This document shows positions 1 through 10,731 of a stretch of 64,000 bases of DNA, one piece after another (position 1 is the stretch's first letter; each line of letters opens with the position of its first letter). The notes below the pieces were generated by a model. The model worked only from the letters and a program-made list of their open reading frames with translations. It did not search any database and was not told the DNA's origin. Source of the stretch: Undaria pinnatifida (Eukaryota > Sar > Phaeophyceae > Laminariales > Alariaceae); NCBI GenBank assembly GCA_012845835.1, contig JABAKD010000004.1, positions 6,739,765 through 6,803,764 of the forward strand, given 5' to 3'. The position numbers and the translations under genes are program-made.

Positions 1-640
1 ACAACCTATATATATATATACGATTTGAGACAAACGAAGGCCACGGTTAGGTGAGCCTGTAAGGGCAGAGAACTCCAGCAGAGAAAATGTTGTTCGGCGA
101 CCCCCGGCCGACATGTTGATTGATGATTAATTCGCTCAGCAGATGACAGCTGATGATGAGCAAAAAGGAGTGAGCATAGTGAGCACATGTGGGCAATGCA
201 CCTGTGCGTCGCTCGTAGCTCGAAGACAAGGACCCTCAAAATCCGTGGCAAACAAAAGAAAAAGACCCTTGAAATGGACCCTCGAACAACGGTACTAACC
301 GATATAATGCCAGGGTAGGGATCAAAAACAAAAACAAGCTAGGACCCCAACAAACAAATACCCCAATACGAGATCCTACAGCCTTGTTCAACAGCTCGTA
401 CCTCAGGGTATGTGATCATATGACCCTACGCAGCCTATCGTCTTGCTTCAGCAACAACTTGTATCTTGAATATCTTGCTACCGGTTCCAAGAGAGATACC
501 GAAGACTGTCCCTCTCAACGTGTACCAGTACGTACTGCATGTACCAGGTATCTGGATATGATTAGCCTGTAAACTGCTGTGTATCATGTATCCAAGATAT
601 TGCTGCTGAAACTTGTTCTTGCTACGTTCTGTATCGATAA
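1..640 (-). repeat. Family E repeat, copy 1 (inverted partner of 8715-9300)
   Basis: Positions 1-180 read on the minus strand match 9121-9290 on the plus strand closely, and 530-630 minus matches 8735-8820 plus, in the same relative order. The two copies are inverted about 8.7 kb apart and flank LTR-element copy A. A short piece also occurs near 25595. No convincing coding frame; the short frames shared by the copies follow from the DNA similarity. It is truncated by the window start. Confidence 0.6.
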
Positions 641-719
641 ACGACAAATACCAGACTGAAAACTGTCTGTCGTACTAGCAACGTGCAATGTGCACCAGAT
701 GACGTTAAGTGTTATCAAG

Positions 720-1400
720 TAACGACATGATTGTTACTGACAAGTAGAATCTCTAACAGACTCGGCGCAATTTCGTGTGCTCCACACACTTCGTTCGACG
801 AAATAAACGACAGCGTCGTGAATGCTAAACGTGGCGAGCTCGTTAGGGGCTCCGACCCCCCCTTGGTGTACAGCGCTTACTCTACGGCCGGTTATTTGTG
901 GCGGGCGCCGATCAAGCTTCTGTTAAAAACACAATTGGTGGCTGGTGTGTAGAAAGCTGAGACAAAACTTCTCTATTTTCTTGGAAAGGGCGAAAAACAG
1001 AATTTCGAGAGGATGTTACGGAAGACCACAGGAGGACACAACAGGCAACCTCTCACGTCCTAGGGCATGGATCGAGATGAACTGTTCAGCGCTGACACCT
1101 ACATTCATGTGGTCTTGTCCGAAACGAAGAGGAGTGACCATGGGTTGTCTCTATCTCCGGATCGAAGTTAAATTGCGTTTGGTGGGCGGTGTTGATCAAG
1201 GCTTGATGAAAAATAGACAAATTGACCGGTTAGACGGCATGTTGACAAAAAGAAATAGCCAGCACAAAAATATTCTAGTAATTTTTTCCCCATAGCGACA
1301 TTAGGGCCCAGATTAACGAAGAGCACGGAAAATCGTAAGTCGTTTTTTTCTTTAACTGAATAAAAAATACATGAAAAGTTCAACTCTGCTTCTTATCAAG
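720..1400 (+). repeat. Family W repeat, copy 1
   Basis: Matches the minus strand of about 59170-59800 over some 600 bp with only scattered differences and small indels. A frame common to both copies includes the words FDEINDSVV and GSDPPLVYS, so the family may derive from a coding element, but I recognise no domain. The second copy sits in an intron of the Rieske gene. Confidence 0.6.
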
Positions 1401-1429
1401 AAACGGCGTAGTGTCTTCTAGAATTCATT

Positions 1430-1890
1430 AAGACGCAAAAGGGCCATCGAACACCCGTGAGCAACGACCGAGGCGAGCGATGGCTCGCGTCCTTCCCCGC
1501 GGGCAACGGCTAGCGGCGGATTTCTTTTGCCCGCAGCCGCTAGGAGGCTGTGCCTCTAGGCGTCTCTTTGGGCTGGTGCCACCCCGCCGTCCCACACAGA
1601 TAGCAGCGACGGGGATAGAACGGTCGAAGTTCTGAGGGAAATCATGATATGTGTTAGTTGGTCGTAAAACTTCCGAGGTGCAGGGCGACGAAAAATTGGG
1701 TTTGCGGCGGTCTCGATTGTTTTCGAGGCGTCGCAGGCTGTCTAGGCTACGCTAAGGGCCTTCGGAGGCCGCCGTGCGGCTGCTCCGGTGGTCCTACCTC
1801 TTGCAATAGTGGATTCTCGCCTCTCAATCAGCCGACGACATGGCACCAATTCGCGTGGCCGGCTTCAGTTACATAGAACATGTGCCATGC
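1430..1890. other. GC-rich stretch, no recognisable feature
   Basis: About 460 bp are clearly more GC-rich than the flanks. Short open frames exist on both strands, but none looks like a known protein and none is repeated elsewhere in the window. It could be a gene fragment or another repeat. Confidence 0.3.
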
Positions 1891-2089
1891 CTAGGTGCCC
1901 AAACTCCCCAACTTGAATTTCGATTTTCGACTAAAAATTTGTCCAAATCAGTATTTTTTTACTTCTTCGTTGAATTTGATTTTTCGTAAAAACTCTGAGA
2001 ATGACTGCTCGGCGATTCGTTGTTTGACCAATCAGATGCAAATGAAATTCAATTGGAAAAAAAGAAAAACGAATTTCGATATGGCAAGT

Positions 2090-2264
2090 TCTGTTGGTTT
2101 ATGTGTTGGTTTATGCCCGTGCACAACCCTGACGTATGATGATGTGTATTACTGCATAGAATCTACGAAGATGGTAAAGTAGAACTATTTGATATTATTG
2201 GCGGTCCCAATCTTCGATATCCTCGAGTTGATCGTAATCATGACGTGCACACAGGCAGGAGGAA
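2090..2264 (+). mobile_element. 3' internal end of an LTR retroelement, with polypurine tract
   Basis: This segment matches the minus strand of about 34600-34800, which lies just before the 3' LTR of copy B. It ends in a purine run (2253-2264, ggcaggaggaa) immediately before an LTR starting TGTTGG, as expected for a plus-strand priming site. Because gag-like sequence follows the same LTR, two element bodies appear to share one LTR, the usual product of LTR-LTR recombination. Confidence 0.6.
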
Positions 2265-2380
2265 TGTTGGCGTATGCCTGTGCACAAATCTGATTTACTA
2301 CGCGGTATTTTGGTGTAGCATCTTCGGAGATGCGGGGGAACCAATGGTTTCCCGAAATGATATAATAAAGTTCCAAAACC

Positions 2381-2914
2381 GTCACATTTATCCCCTCAAA
2401 ATAAGGTATAGTTTCCACGCACATATTGAGCTGCCCCCCCCGCTCCCCCCCCCCCCCCCACCCCCGCCCCAACCCCCCCCCCCCCCCCCCCGCCCCCAAT
2501 AATATACTGGTGCCAAAACCGTCAGATTTACCCCCTCGAAAAGATTTATAGCTTACATGCACAAATTGCCCCTTCCCCCCCCCCCCCCCGCCCCCCCCCC
2601 CCCCGCCCCCCCCCCCCCCCCCCCCCCCCACCCGCTCGCTTTTGATCAAAACCAGGCCCCCTTTCCCTTCACAGCTGTCAGATTTTGTCCCCCTCAGAAA
2701 CGGGTTTTATAGTTTCCGCGCACAGACTGACTAAAATCATCCTGTTGACCCTGATAGCTACACTGTAGTTGTAAGGGGAGTCGCCGACCTATATCCTTAA
2801 TGAGGACACACAACTCGTAATGCGCGCGATCGGAGTATCACACACAGCTTGCAAAGATGAGTTTCGACGAAATCTTCGATCTCACAGCTGGAGTGTATTT
2901 TCATTTTTATAATA
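2381..2914 (+). mobile_element. C-comb element, terminal part
   Basis: Modules of the type 'cgtcAgatttAtcccc ... gcacA' are separated by cytosine runs (2434-2490, 2574-2630), followed by the conserved end segment 2672-2914 that closes with ggagtgtattttcattttta. The Pro-rich and Gly-rich open frames here are by-products of the homopolymers. Confidence 0.75.
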
Positions 2915-3056
2915 AAGTAAATAAGTGGCCCCCGATCTCATGATTAGGGTCACCACGTGAGGGAGTGGGAAAAGCCCTGAGTGGCACTGCATGTCACTGC
3001 ACTTTACTGCACCTTTCCTGCACTTTGCTTCCTTCTTTCCTTTCATATATATTTTG

Positions 3057-5118
3057 AGCACATGTTTACCAAGCGTTCCTTTAAAACTGACGATTGGCAT
3101 CCCTCCCTCTAATGCTCAATGACGGAGACAGCACATGGCCACATACATCACCTCGCATGCTGTATTTGGCAATACGTATCTCTTGCGTATAATTAGCGAT
3201 GTCGATAATAATGGTAACTGTATGATGATGGTGACAAACAGTGCATGACCACATCACCTCGCCTGTTGCATTTGACAATACGTATCTCTTTCTTATAATT
3301 AGCGATGTCAGAAAATAATGGTACCTACAAATATTCTATAAAATATTCTAGCTTTCGATCGATGTATCATAGAACAAAAAGTTATGAAGATTTAACACGT
3401 TATTTACTACACTTAAACACTGGGTTGCATGTTGCATCTAATATCAAACCTTCTAGAATAGTAAACATTACAAGCCAGATGATATAAAGGGATGTCTTAT
3501 TGCTTCAATCGTCAGGTTTGTCCCCTTTGAGAATTTATAGTTTCCGCGCACATATTGAAATGTCCCGCCCCCCGCCCCCCCCCCCCCCCCTCCCCTCCCC
3601 CTCCACTGACCTCTTTTTCATAACAAACCCCAACCCTTCCCCCCCCCCCCCTCCGTCCCCCGATCCCCCCCCCCTTTCCGCCTAGTCTGTCCAAACGCTT
3701 CACTCACAATCACATTCGGCCTGAGTAATAAACACCTATACGCAGTTGATATCACGTCATTATCTTTCTGACCATCCATGACGTAGTTTTCAATCATTTT
3801 CCCCCCAACCCCCCCCCCCCCCCCTCCAACGCCCCCTCTTTTCCGACCACCTACACGATCGCCTAGACCTAGCACCACGCGTATAACAAGCTGCTACATA
3901 TCTTTGATCTCACAGCCGAAGTGTATTTGAATATTATTTGTGACCTAAACCTCTTAAAAATCCCCCCCCCCCCCCTCTTGCTCTCCCTTACTCTAACGCC
4001 GCACCAAATATCGAAATCCGCCACATTAATAAACACTTAACGCACAGGATATCACCTCATTATGCCGCTGTGTTCCCCCCCCCCCCCACCCCCTCCCCCC
4101 TCCCCTCCCCCCCTCCAACGCCCCCTCTTTCCCGACCACCTGCACGATCGCCTAGACCTAGCACCACGCGTATAACAAGCTGCTACATATCTTTGATCTC
4201 AAAGCCGAAGTGTATTTGAATATTATTTGTGACCTAAACCGCCTAAAAAATCTCCCCCCCCCCCCCCTCTTGCTCTCCCTTACTCTAACGCCGCACCAAA
4301 TATCGAAATCCGCCACATTAATAAACACTACACGCACAGGATATCACCTCATTATCTTTCGAGAGCCATCCATGCCGCTGTGTTCCCCCCCGCTCCCCCC
4401 CCCCACCTCGAACGCCCCCTTCTTCCCCATCACCCGCACCTTCGCCTAGACCTAGCACCACACGTATAACAAACCCCTCACCTAAAGCCCTCCCCCCCCC
4501 CCCCCGCCCCCCCCCGCCCCCACCCCCCACCCTCCCCCCCCAACCCATCCCAACCCCACCCCCTCGAACACTCCACCCTCTCTTTACTCACTGATTGTAC
4601 GACTGATGTATTATTTCCAAAACTGTCACATTTATCTCCTCAGAATAATGTATAGTTTCCACGCACATATTGAGCTGCCCCCCCCGCCCCCCCCCCCTCC
4701 CCCGCCAACCCCCTCCCCCCCGCCCCCAATAATATACTGGTGCCAAAACCGTCAGATTTATCCCCTCGAAAGGAATTACAGCTTACATGCACAAATTGCC
4801 CCTTTCCCCCCCCCCCCCCCGCCCCCCTCCAAACCAGCTCGCTTTTGATCAAAACCAGGCCCCCCTTTCCCTTCACAGCTGTCAGATTATGTCCCCCTCA
4901 GAAACGGGTTTTATAGTTTCCGCGCACAGACTGACTAAAATCATCCTGTTGACCCTGATAGCTACACTGTAGTTGTAAGGGGAGTCGCCGACCTATATCC
5001 TTAATGAGGACACACAACTCGTAATGCGCGCGATCGGAGTATCACACACAGCTTGCAAAGATGAGTTTCGACGAAATCTTCGATCTCACAGCTGGAGTGT
5101 ATTTTCATTTTTATAATA
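3057..5118 (+). mobile_element. C-comb element, most complete copy (about 2.06 kb)
   Basis: The left end starts gagcacatgtttaccaagcg and is shared with the copy starting near 25735. The first 400 bp contain an imperfect direct repeat (3121-3205 and 3240-3312). The comb follows: modules separated by poly-C, including a roughly 300-bp internal duplication (units starting near 3829, 4118 and 4410, each with the words cgcctagacctagcacca). The conserved terminal segment is 4876-5118. No protein-coding frame is convincing. It appears non-autonomous, and its mode of movement is unknown. Confidence 0.7.
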
Positions 5119-5277
5119 TATTTTCTGCTTCTCTTCCCATTCCGATGGCTCTCCAGATTACGTGACTTCTGTCTCCGTGATTGAGCCAGGCATGCGCCTA
5201 CCACCCGTGCACGTGGATGGTCCAACAAGATAGTATGAGGATCGATCTAGATATCTCGTGTACAGGGTGAGGCAAAG

Positions 5278-6174
5278 ATGGAGGCGACATTCGCCGGCCT
5301 CACGCTGGAGCAGCATATGGGGTACATGAGAAAAGCTACCGTAAATGCCCCCACAGAAATCGAAATTTCTAAAGTCCGCGCAACAGCAGGAAGAACCTTG
5401 AGGACCTGGAAAGCCCACAGGGACGCAAACCACGACAAGGCAAGCTCCCATGATGTCCAGGGATCAGCGCCGGGCCAGAAAATACCAGGGACCCGCGCTT
5501 TCCAGACACAGGGACGCCGTGAGAGCATGGAGGCGCTCTGGGGTCTTGCTGCATGGTGGCACGAGCAGCAGCTTATAAAACAGACGTTTTGGACTGCCGA
5601 GATACTTGATGAGATAAAAGGCGACATTCTGGAGGCGAGAGATATTGCTTTTCTTATGGGCTATTTGGATTATGACGTAAAGAAGGGCGATAAAGAGAAG
5701 GCGGGGGCGGTAGAACAGGAGCAACTGCCGCCGGGGCCACCGCCGCCACCGGCACAATCGACAACGCCGCCGCAGCTTCTCCCGCCCGCGAAGGAAGCGA
5801 AAAAGCTCCCGCTTGAACAAATCGAGATGCGAGGAAGCCAGCAAACGGCAAAAAGAGGTGGGAATACTTTGGGTTTGGTAAATAAGGTGTCAGATTGCGT
5901 GGACGGAGCAAAACAGGAAGAAGGACGAGTTGCTTTTTGGGACAAAAAAGACGGGATCGAACATTATTGGTGGAACGAGGTGGTCTTGGCGCAGCCATTA
6001 GTTGAAGGGCTGCTGCAGCAGCAGCAGAAGCAGCCACAGCTACCTGGTGTTGCCGCCCCAACCCCATGGCCATCCCCACAGGCGCCGCTACCGCCGCCGC
6101 AGTCGGTGGAAGCGCAGCGGCAGCCGCACCAGCAGCAGGTAGAGCTATCTGGTGCTGCCGCCCCGGACCCGTGA
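5278..6174 (+). CDS. Gag-like protein of a non-autonomous LTR element (298 aa)
   Basis: An intact frame of 298 codons starts 50 bp after the LTR end, where a retroelement gag should start. The same ATG and the following words (FAGLTLEQ, EALWGLAAWWH, ILDEIKG, MGYLD) recur in the minus-strand copy at 45.4-46.3 kb, so the frame has been under coding constraint. The N-terminal half is mixed and probably helical. Around residues 145-165 is a Pro-rich linker, and from about 240 a Gln/Pro-rich tail. I see no zinc knuckle, protease or reverse transcriptase. The assignment as gag rests on position, not on a recognised domain. Codons upstream of the ATG contain a stop and a frameshift relative to the other copy, which supports the chosen start. 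Confidence 0.55.
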   Translation: MEATFAGLTLEQHMGYMRKATVNAPTEIEISKVRATAGRTLRTWKAHRDANHDKASSHDVQGSAPGQKIPGTRAFQTQGRRESMEALWGLAAWWHEQQLIKQTFWTAEILDEIKGDILEARDIAFLMGYLDYDVKKGDKEKAGAVEQEQLPPGPPPPPAQSTTPPQLLPPAKEAKKLPLEQIEMRGSQQTAKRGGNTLGLVNKVSDCVDGAKQEEGRVAFWDKKDGIEHYWWNEVVLAQPLVEGLLQQQQKQPQLPGVAAPTPWPSPQAPLPPPQSVEAQRQPHQQQVELSGAAAPDP

Positions 6175-6264
6175 CCACCCCCATTGTCAGCAGATCTTGA
6201 CGAGAGCAACAGCGAGCGGGAGATTAAAAGGCATTATTTTCTGGTTTTTGTTTGGGTAGGTTAG

Positions 6265-6538
6265 AGTGATCGCGAGCAGAATGGAGGCGATTGGAAGCGA
6301 GAAGGCATTGGCACTGGTTGGTACTTCAGCATCTTCCGGGGTTGGGGGCACGAGACGCCTGGTCGGCGCCTTACCCGTCCGCGGCGAACACGTGTACGAG
6401 AAAAGAGGTGACCTCACTACCGGGTGTCGAGATCGAAACGCATGTACTATTTTCAAGTACCACAGCAATATAATTGTAAAGTATCAAAACATGCTTGTTC
6501 GTCGGATGATGATATACTGCAACTGGTATGATTAGCGG
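6265..6538 (+). CDS. Second conserved ORF of the LTR element
   Basis: A frame of about 89 codons follows the gag-like ORF in another frame. Copy B (45164-45455, minus) keeps the same frame with words such as ASRMEAIG, GVGGTRRLVGALPVRGEHVY and TIFKYHS. The two copies differ mainly by single substitutions. Function unknown. It could be translated by frameshifting from the upstream ORF or be a fragment of a larger gene. Confidence 0.35.
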
Positions 6539-6638
6539 TTCATAGCGATTACGGTTTGTTTGGTTGGCATAGCGCTTACTCAAGGTAGGGTCAGTCGAAT
6601 GATTCTATACTACAACTGGTGTACTTAGTGCTTGATAC

Positions 6639-7311
6639 TCTACCGGCACGCACATCATCATCATGAGAGCAGCGATCGTCCTTTTTTTCAAGGGTTATTT
6701 TTACGAGGCAGTAGTACAACATGTTACTTACGTCACTGATTTTTGTAGAGTTTGTAGAAGAGTTGTATACCTAGTACCCTTCACGGGGAACGACCCGCCG
6801 CAATTTTCAATTTTCAGGCACGGGCGTCGTAGCTGCGCTGCAACCTGTCAAATAACTCGGGAAGGAGGGGCGATTATTGATATCTGTACTGCTGTGGTTT
6901 TTGTGGTTCCATTGCTCTTGTTTCACTGCATACCCGCGGGTCGTCACTCTGACAGCACTCCAGACAGCAGGCGCGTTCGTCTATACTCACGATTACCGTG
7001 CGGTTCGTACGGTGCAGGCAGCCCAACCGCTGTAGTTTGTAGCCGCGAGTTGGTTAGTTGTGGGGACGGGTGAACTCTATGCTGTAGTTGAGTGGATACC
7101 CGCGGCCATGTGTGTTCAGTTTGCACATTTGACCTTTTCACTTGTGCGCCTTTTTCCGTATCGTGCGTTTTTAGGCGTGAAAGCGTAGTATTTCCCTGAC
7201 GAATTTTGATATCACTTGGTTTTTCGGATCTTCCTAGGGCTCCAGCATCTATCTTTGTGTGACCACGGACTCTAGATTTTTGACAAGAGTTAATGTGAGA
7301 AAACAACAACA
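6639..7311 (+). other. About 670-bp insertion in copy A of the LTR element
   Basis: In copy B the sequence ending ...aggttgatac (near 42450, minus) passes directly into aactctg..tatcaagcgc. In copy A the two halves are separated by this block, so it was inserted later or lost from copy B. It contains an open frame at 6663-7073 (136 codons) with no recognisable similarity and a short hydrophobic patch; I would not call it a gene. Confidence 0.4.
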
Positions 7312-8735
7312 ACAACTCTGCTTATCAAGCGCAACAACGAACTGAAATGCTGGATTATTTTAGAGATAAGCGATTGCTGTTCATAGTGCTGATGTTTGTC
7401 GGGGATATGATACATAGCGCTTGCCTGTGATATCCGACTTTTCTGTCGTTTATGATATGAGTTGGCACTTTGGTTCATTTTCATTCAACCATTTTCCCTT
7501 AGTTCCAAAAATTCAAGAACAAATGGTTACTGCCGAAAGCATGACTTTTGATCCTGGTCGTTGGAAAAGGTCATGGTATCGTTTGGTGTATCAGCGGTCT
7601 ATACTATTGATAAATTGTACCTGGTACGTGGCCGTGGTGGTACATACTTTTTGGTTGGCCCGGACAAGTTCACATATGACCGTATACGTATGCATTCGTG
7701 CTTATTTTTTTGTTCCAGGAACGGGAGGTGATGGATAGGGTAGGTTGCGTTTTAAACACATAACTGAACTTTCAACCCTGCTTGGTGTTATGCCCACATT
7801 AATACAGTACCTGTGGTACCAGGAATGAAAATCGTAGTTTATTGACGTATTTTCTGGGCAATACTTGCAGTGGATGATAGGACTGTGTTCACCCCCTCCC
7901 CTCCCTCCCAATGCCGTATAAAACCGAGCGATCAGAGGGGAAGGGTAGACAGATATATGGCTTATACTATCCACAGGTGATCACACGTCATGTACGAACG
8001 AACGCACATCTGATTCAGTAGTATACGAGCAAAATATTTGTTGTTTTTGGGAGCGTTTGACAAGGAACTTTGAGATTTTTATCTTTAAGCTGGTGGGGCG
8101 GAAAGAGATATCGATCGTCCACGTGACATATTCTTTTCAGCTCGCGGAGACACCACCGCCGTAGTCTTGCCATGAACTCCTGGTGATATGAATTGGAGGT
8201 CGAGCTGGCAGGATGCTTGATTTATTTGAACAGAGAGAGTAGGTAGGTATAATGAATGCTGGCTTCCATAGTTTGTTGAAAGAGCACATGTCCTAATCAA
8301 AATGGCCTGCAATACCAACGCGTGTTGAGAGCTTGGCATGGATTAAACCAGAGCGTAACTGGTTGGATTGAATGTGGCTTGACTCCGGAGTGGGGGAGTT
8401 TGGATCCGGAGTGGGGGAGTTGTATCTTTAGCTCATGTTTTGGGTCATGAAATAATAGTTGAAAAAGAAGGCGATGCTCTTACATTTTTGTTTGAATTTG
8501 AGGATGGTACTTTTGAGTTTGCAGGAATGTAGGATGGCGTGAGCATTATCGTGACAGTTGTCACCAGCTGGAGGGATGTAGATTTGACTATTTGCTCGTG
8601 TCAATATCCGAGAATCAAACTCGGGTCTGCGTTGATACTAATAGTTATATTGTTTTTAACTTTGCCTGGGGCATGTTGAAAACGGGAGTATCTATATTAC
8701 CACCAGAATGTTGCTTGATCGATGCAGTGCGTAGC
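7312..8735 (+). mobile_element. LTR-element internal region X, copy A (degenerate coding)
   Basis: The region matches, in inverted pieces, 42485-42100, 41890-41770 and 36150-35215. Frames conserved between copies include VYTIDKLYLVRGRGGTYFLVG near 7590-7650 and, from 8433, a protein containing GHEIIVE and DALTFLFE. In copy A the second frame carries a 1-nt deletion near 8524 (gcaggaatg against gcagtgaatg), so this copy is broken. An antisense frame at 8085-8339 is also shared with copy B. No reverse transcriptase or integrase motifs were found. Confidence 0.5.
8433..8735 (+). pseudogene. Frameshifted copy of element-encoded protein X2
   Basis: Related to the intact frame at 35215-35517 (minus). 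It has a 6-nt in-frame insertion (two codons after IIVE), then a 1-nt deletion that shifts the frame about 30 codons in. The second half (SISENQTRVCVDTNSYIV) continues in the new frame. Possible acceptor-like TTTAG just upstream. Function unknown. Confidence 0.5.
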
Positions 8736-9300
8736 AAGCACAAGTCTCAGCAGCAATATCTTGGATACATGATGCACAGCAGCTTGCTGGTTAGTCATAT
8801 CCAAAAGATGGTACATGTAGCATGGTAGTACGTAAGAGTAATGTTAGTACGAAAAAATGCGGCGAAATAAAGTACTCGGAGCAACATTCATGGAACATGA
8901 TTTTAGGTTAACGGTCGGGACGTTGACGTAGCTAGAGCTCCCAGACAGAAGCAAACCTCAGGGAACATTGCCATGGGTACGGTAGACCACGAGCAAGCCT
9001 CAGGAAACGTTTCTTCTGTAGGTAGATCAGACATCTAACCGTAGAAGAGTACATCTGTCCGTAGCGTACGCATTGTGCTGTCTTGATCAGGTGATGGCCA
9101 GGCCCACCTCGATCAACCTTTTTGCTCACCATCAGCTCTCATCTGCTGAGCAAATTAATCATCAATCAACATACATATCGGTCTGGGGTCGCCGAACAAC
9201 ATCTTCTCTGCTCGAGCTCTCTGCTCTTCTTACAGGCTCACCTAACCGTGGCCTTCGATTGCCTCAAATCATCTATATATATAGGCTGAGTCTTCATCGG
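8715..9300 (+). repeat. Family E repeat, copy 2
   Basis: Inverted partner of the first 640 bases. It replaces the 3' part of LTR-element copy A, because region X ends near 8735 and the LTR resumes at about 9424. Confidence 0.6.
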
Positions 9301-9423
9301 GTCATCCGAAAGCGAGCCTACGAGCGTACACCAGCCAAGAAAGCTGATACACGCCACATGCCACCTAAGTTCAATAGGTTATGATCAATAGGTTATAGCC
9401 TCGAGAGCTTCATCTAAGAATCA

Positions 9424-9746
9424 ACATGATTTACTACGTTGGTATTTTGGTGCAGCATCTTCGGAGATGTGGGGGAGCCTAGGGTTTCCCGAAAGTACAT
9501 AACAAAATGAATAAATGGTCCCTAATCTCATGATTAGGGTCACCACATGAGGGAGTGGGAGCCTCTGAGTGGCCCTGCATGTTACTGCACTTTACCGCAC
9601 CTTTCCTGCACTTTGCTTCCTGCTTTCCTTTCATACATATTTTCTACTTCTCTCCCCAGCCCGATGGCTCTCCGGGTTACGTGACTTCTGTCTCCGTGAT
9701 TGAGCCAGGCATGCGCCTACCACCCGTGTACGTGGATGGTCAAATA
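9424..9746 (+). mobile_element. 3' LTR of copy A (5' end truncated)
   Basis: Starts about 25 bp into the LTR (atttactacgttggtatttt) and runs to ...ggatggtcaaata, after which similarity to the other LTRs stops. This is the expected outer boundary of the element. The first bases and the polypurine tract are missing, apparently lost to the family E insertion. Confidence 0.7.
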
Positions 9747-10731
9747 AGTTCCTCGTTATTCTGGGCCCTTCCCCGGAATCTTCCAGCAAATAACCCCAAA
9801 AAACTTTGGAAACTTTTTAGGCTTTCCATTCTCATCGGTCTTTTAATTTTTTTTGATGGAGGGGATTGGGAAAGTTAAAGGGTACACGTTCAACGACAAA
9901 TATATACGGGTGGTCTAGGGGTGTTGCACGTGGCGAAGGTGCTGTTTATGATCCAAATGTGTTCTTCACAATGCCACCGCCGTAGGCTCATCGCGAGCCC
10001 CTCCAGTATTATTACCGCTTGTGCGCTTGCAAGGTTGAAATATGATGCCATGTTTCGAAGTGCATAGTCGTCGTCGTGTCTTTGTTGTAACGTTCGTTTT
10101 TCTATTTCGCCCCTGAGGTGGTCGTGGGCTTGTCGCAGAAGCATGGAGAAGCAAGCAAGAAGCAAGCGCTTGAGTAGCAGCGTCTTTGTTTTTGTTTTTA
10201 GGCATCATGGGGGGGATTTGTCTTGAAGCGTCATACTTCCACGGGCGTTGCCATCATCAGCCTATCTATCATGGATTGTCATTCTTATGCATCTCAACAA
10301 CCCATCCATTGGTACGTTTTATCTCAGCCTATCTTGTATTGGTATGTATAAACGTCTACGTGTAGTAAACATAAGCACGCAGGCATTGGCATTGAGACCA
10401 AAATTGAGAGAGGAAAAGCCAAGAAATGACCAAGAAAGGAAATAACTAACCTCTTTCTGCGCCCCGGGGGGGGGGGGGGGGCGTTGTGTGGTGTGCGAGA
10501 TAATTTCCTTATGCGCCGTTGGCCTGCGGCGAAAACTTGTTACGCGCCAAAAGTCGTGTGTGGCGCTGCCCGCGACCAGCCTCGCCGCGACCGTTGCTCG
10601 AAACGGTTATTATGTTGACCCAACTGTTGCGCCCGCGCAACAGCGCAACAGTAGTTAATGCCTTGGTACCAACTAACTGGAGGAAGTGTAACAGTCACAT
10701 GGTATTGACCAATGCAATATTCACCTGCCAT
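9747..10731. other. About 1 kb without a recognised gene
   Basis: Contains a minus-strand open frame at 9890-10165 (91 codons, not homopolymer-driven) with no recognisable motif, and a run of 19 G at 10467-10485. I cannot assign a function, and the frame may be chance. Confidence 0.3.

Larger units (their letters stand above)
2265..5227 (+). mobile_element. LTR of copy A, split in three by two C-comb insertions
   Basis: LTR pieces are 2265-2380, 2915-3056 and 5119-5227. Joined on paper they correspond to the uninterrupted 335-bp LTR at 46447-46781. It begins TGTTGG and ends CCAACA, a perfect 6-bp terminal inverted repeat. A C-comb terminal segment splits it at 2381-2914 and a full C-comb at 3057-5118. 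The second insertion is flanked by TATATTTT-like sequence on both sides, compatible with a target duplication. Confidence 0.7.

Noticed and set aside
2185-2649. Gly-rich and Pro-rich frames over poly-C/poly-G runs (also 18330-18773, 36551-36820, 60842-62600)
   Set aside because: They exist only because of homopolymers; length and frame change between copies of the same repeat.
5654-6184. 176-codon minus-strand frame
   Set aside because: Antisense shadow of the gag-like ORF, driven by its Gln/Pro-rich codons.
8085-8339. Stand-alone host gene on the minus strand
   Set aside because: It is the antisense frame of region X in LTR-element copy A, with a frameshift relative to copy B.
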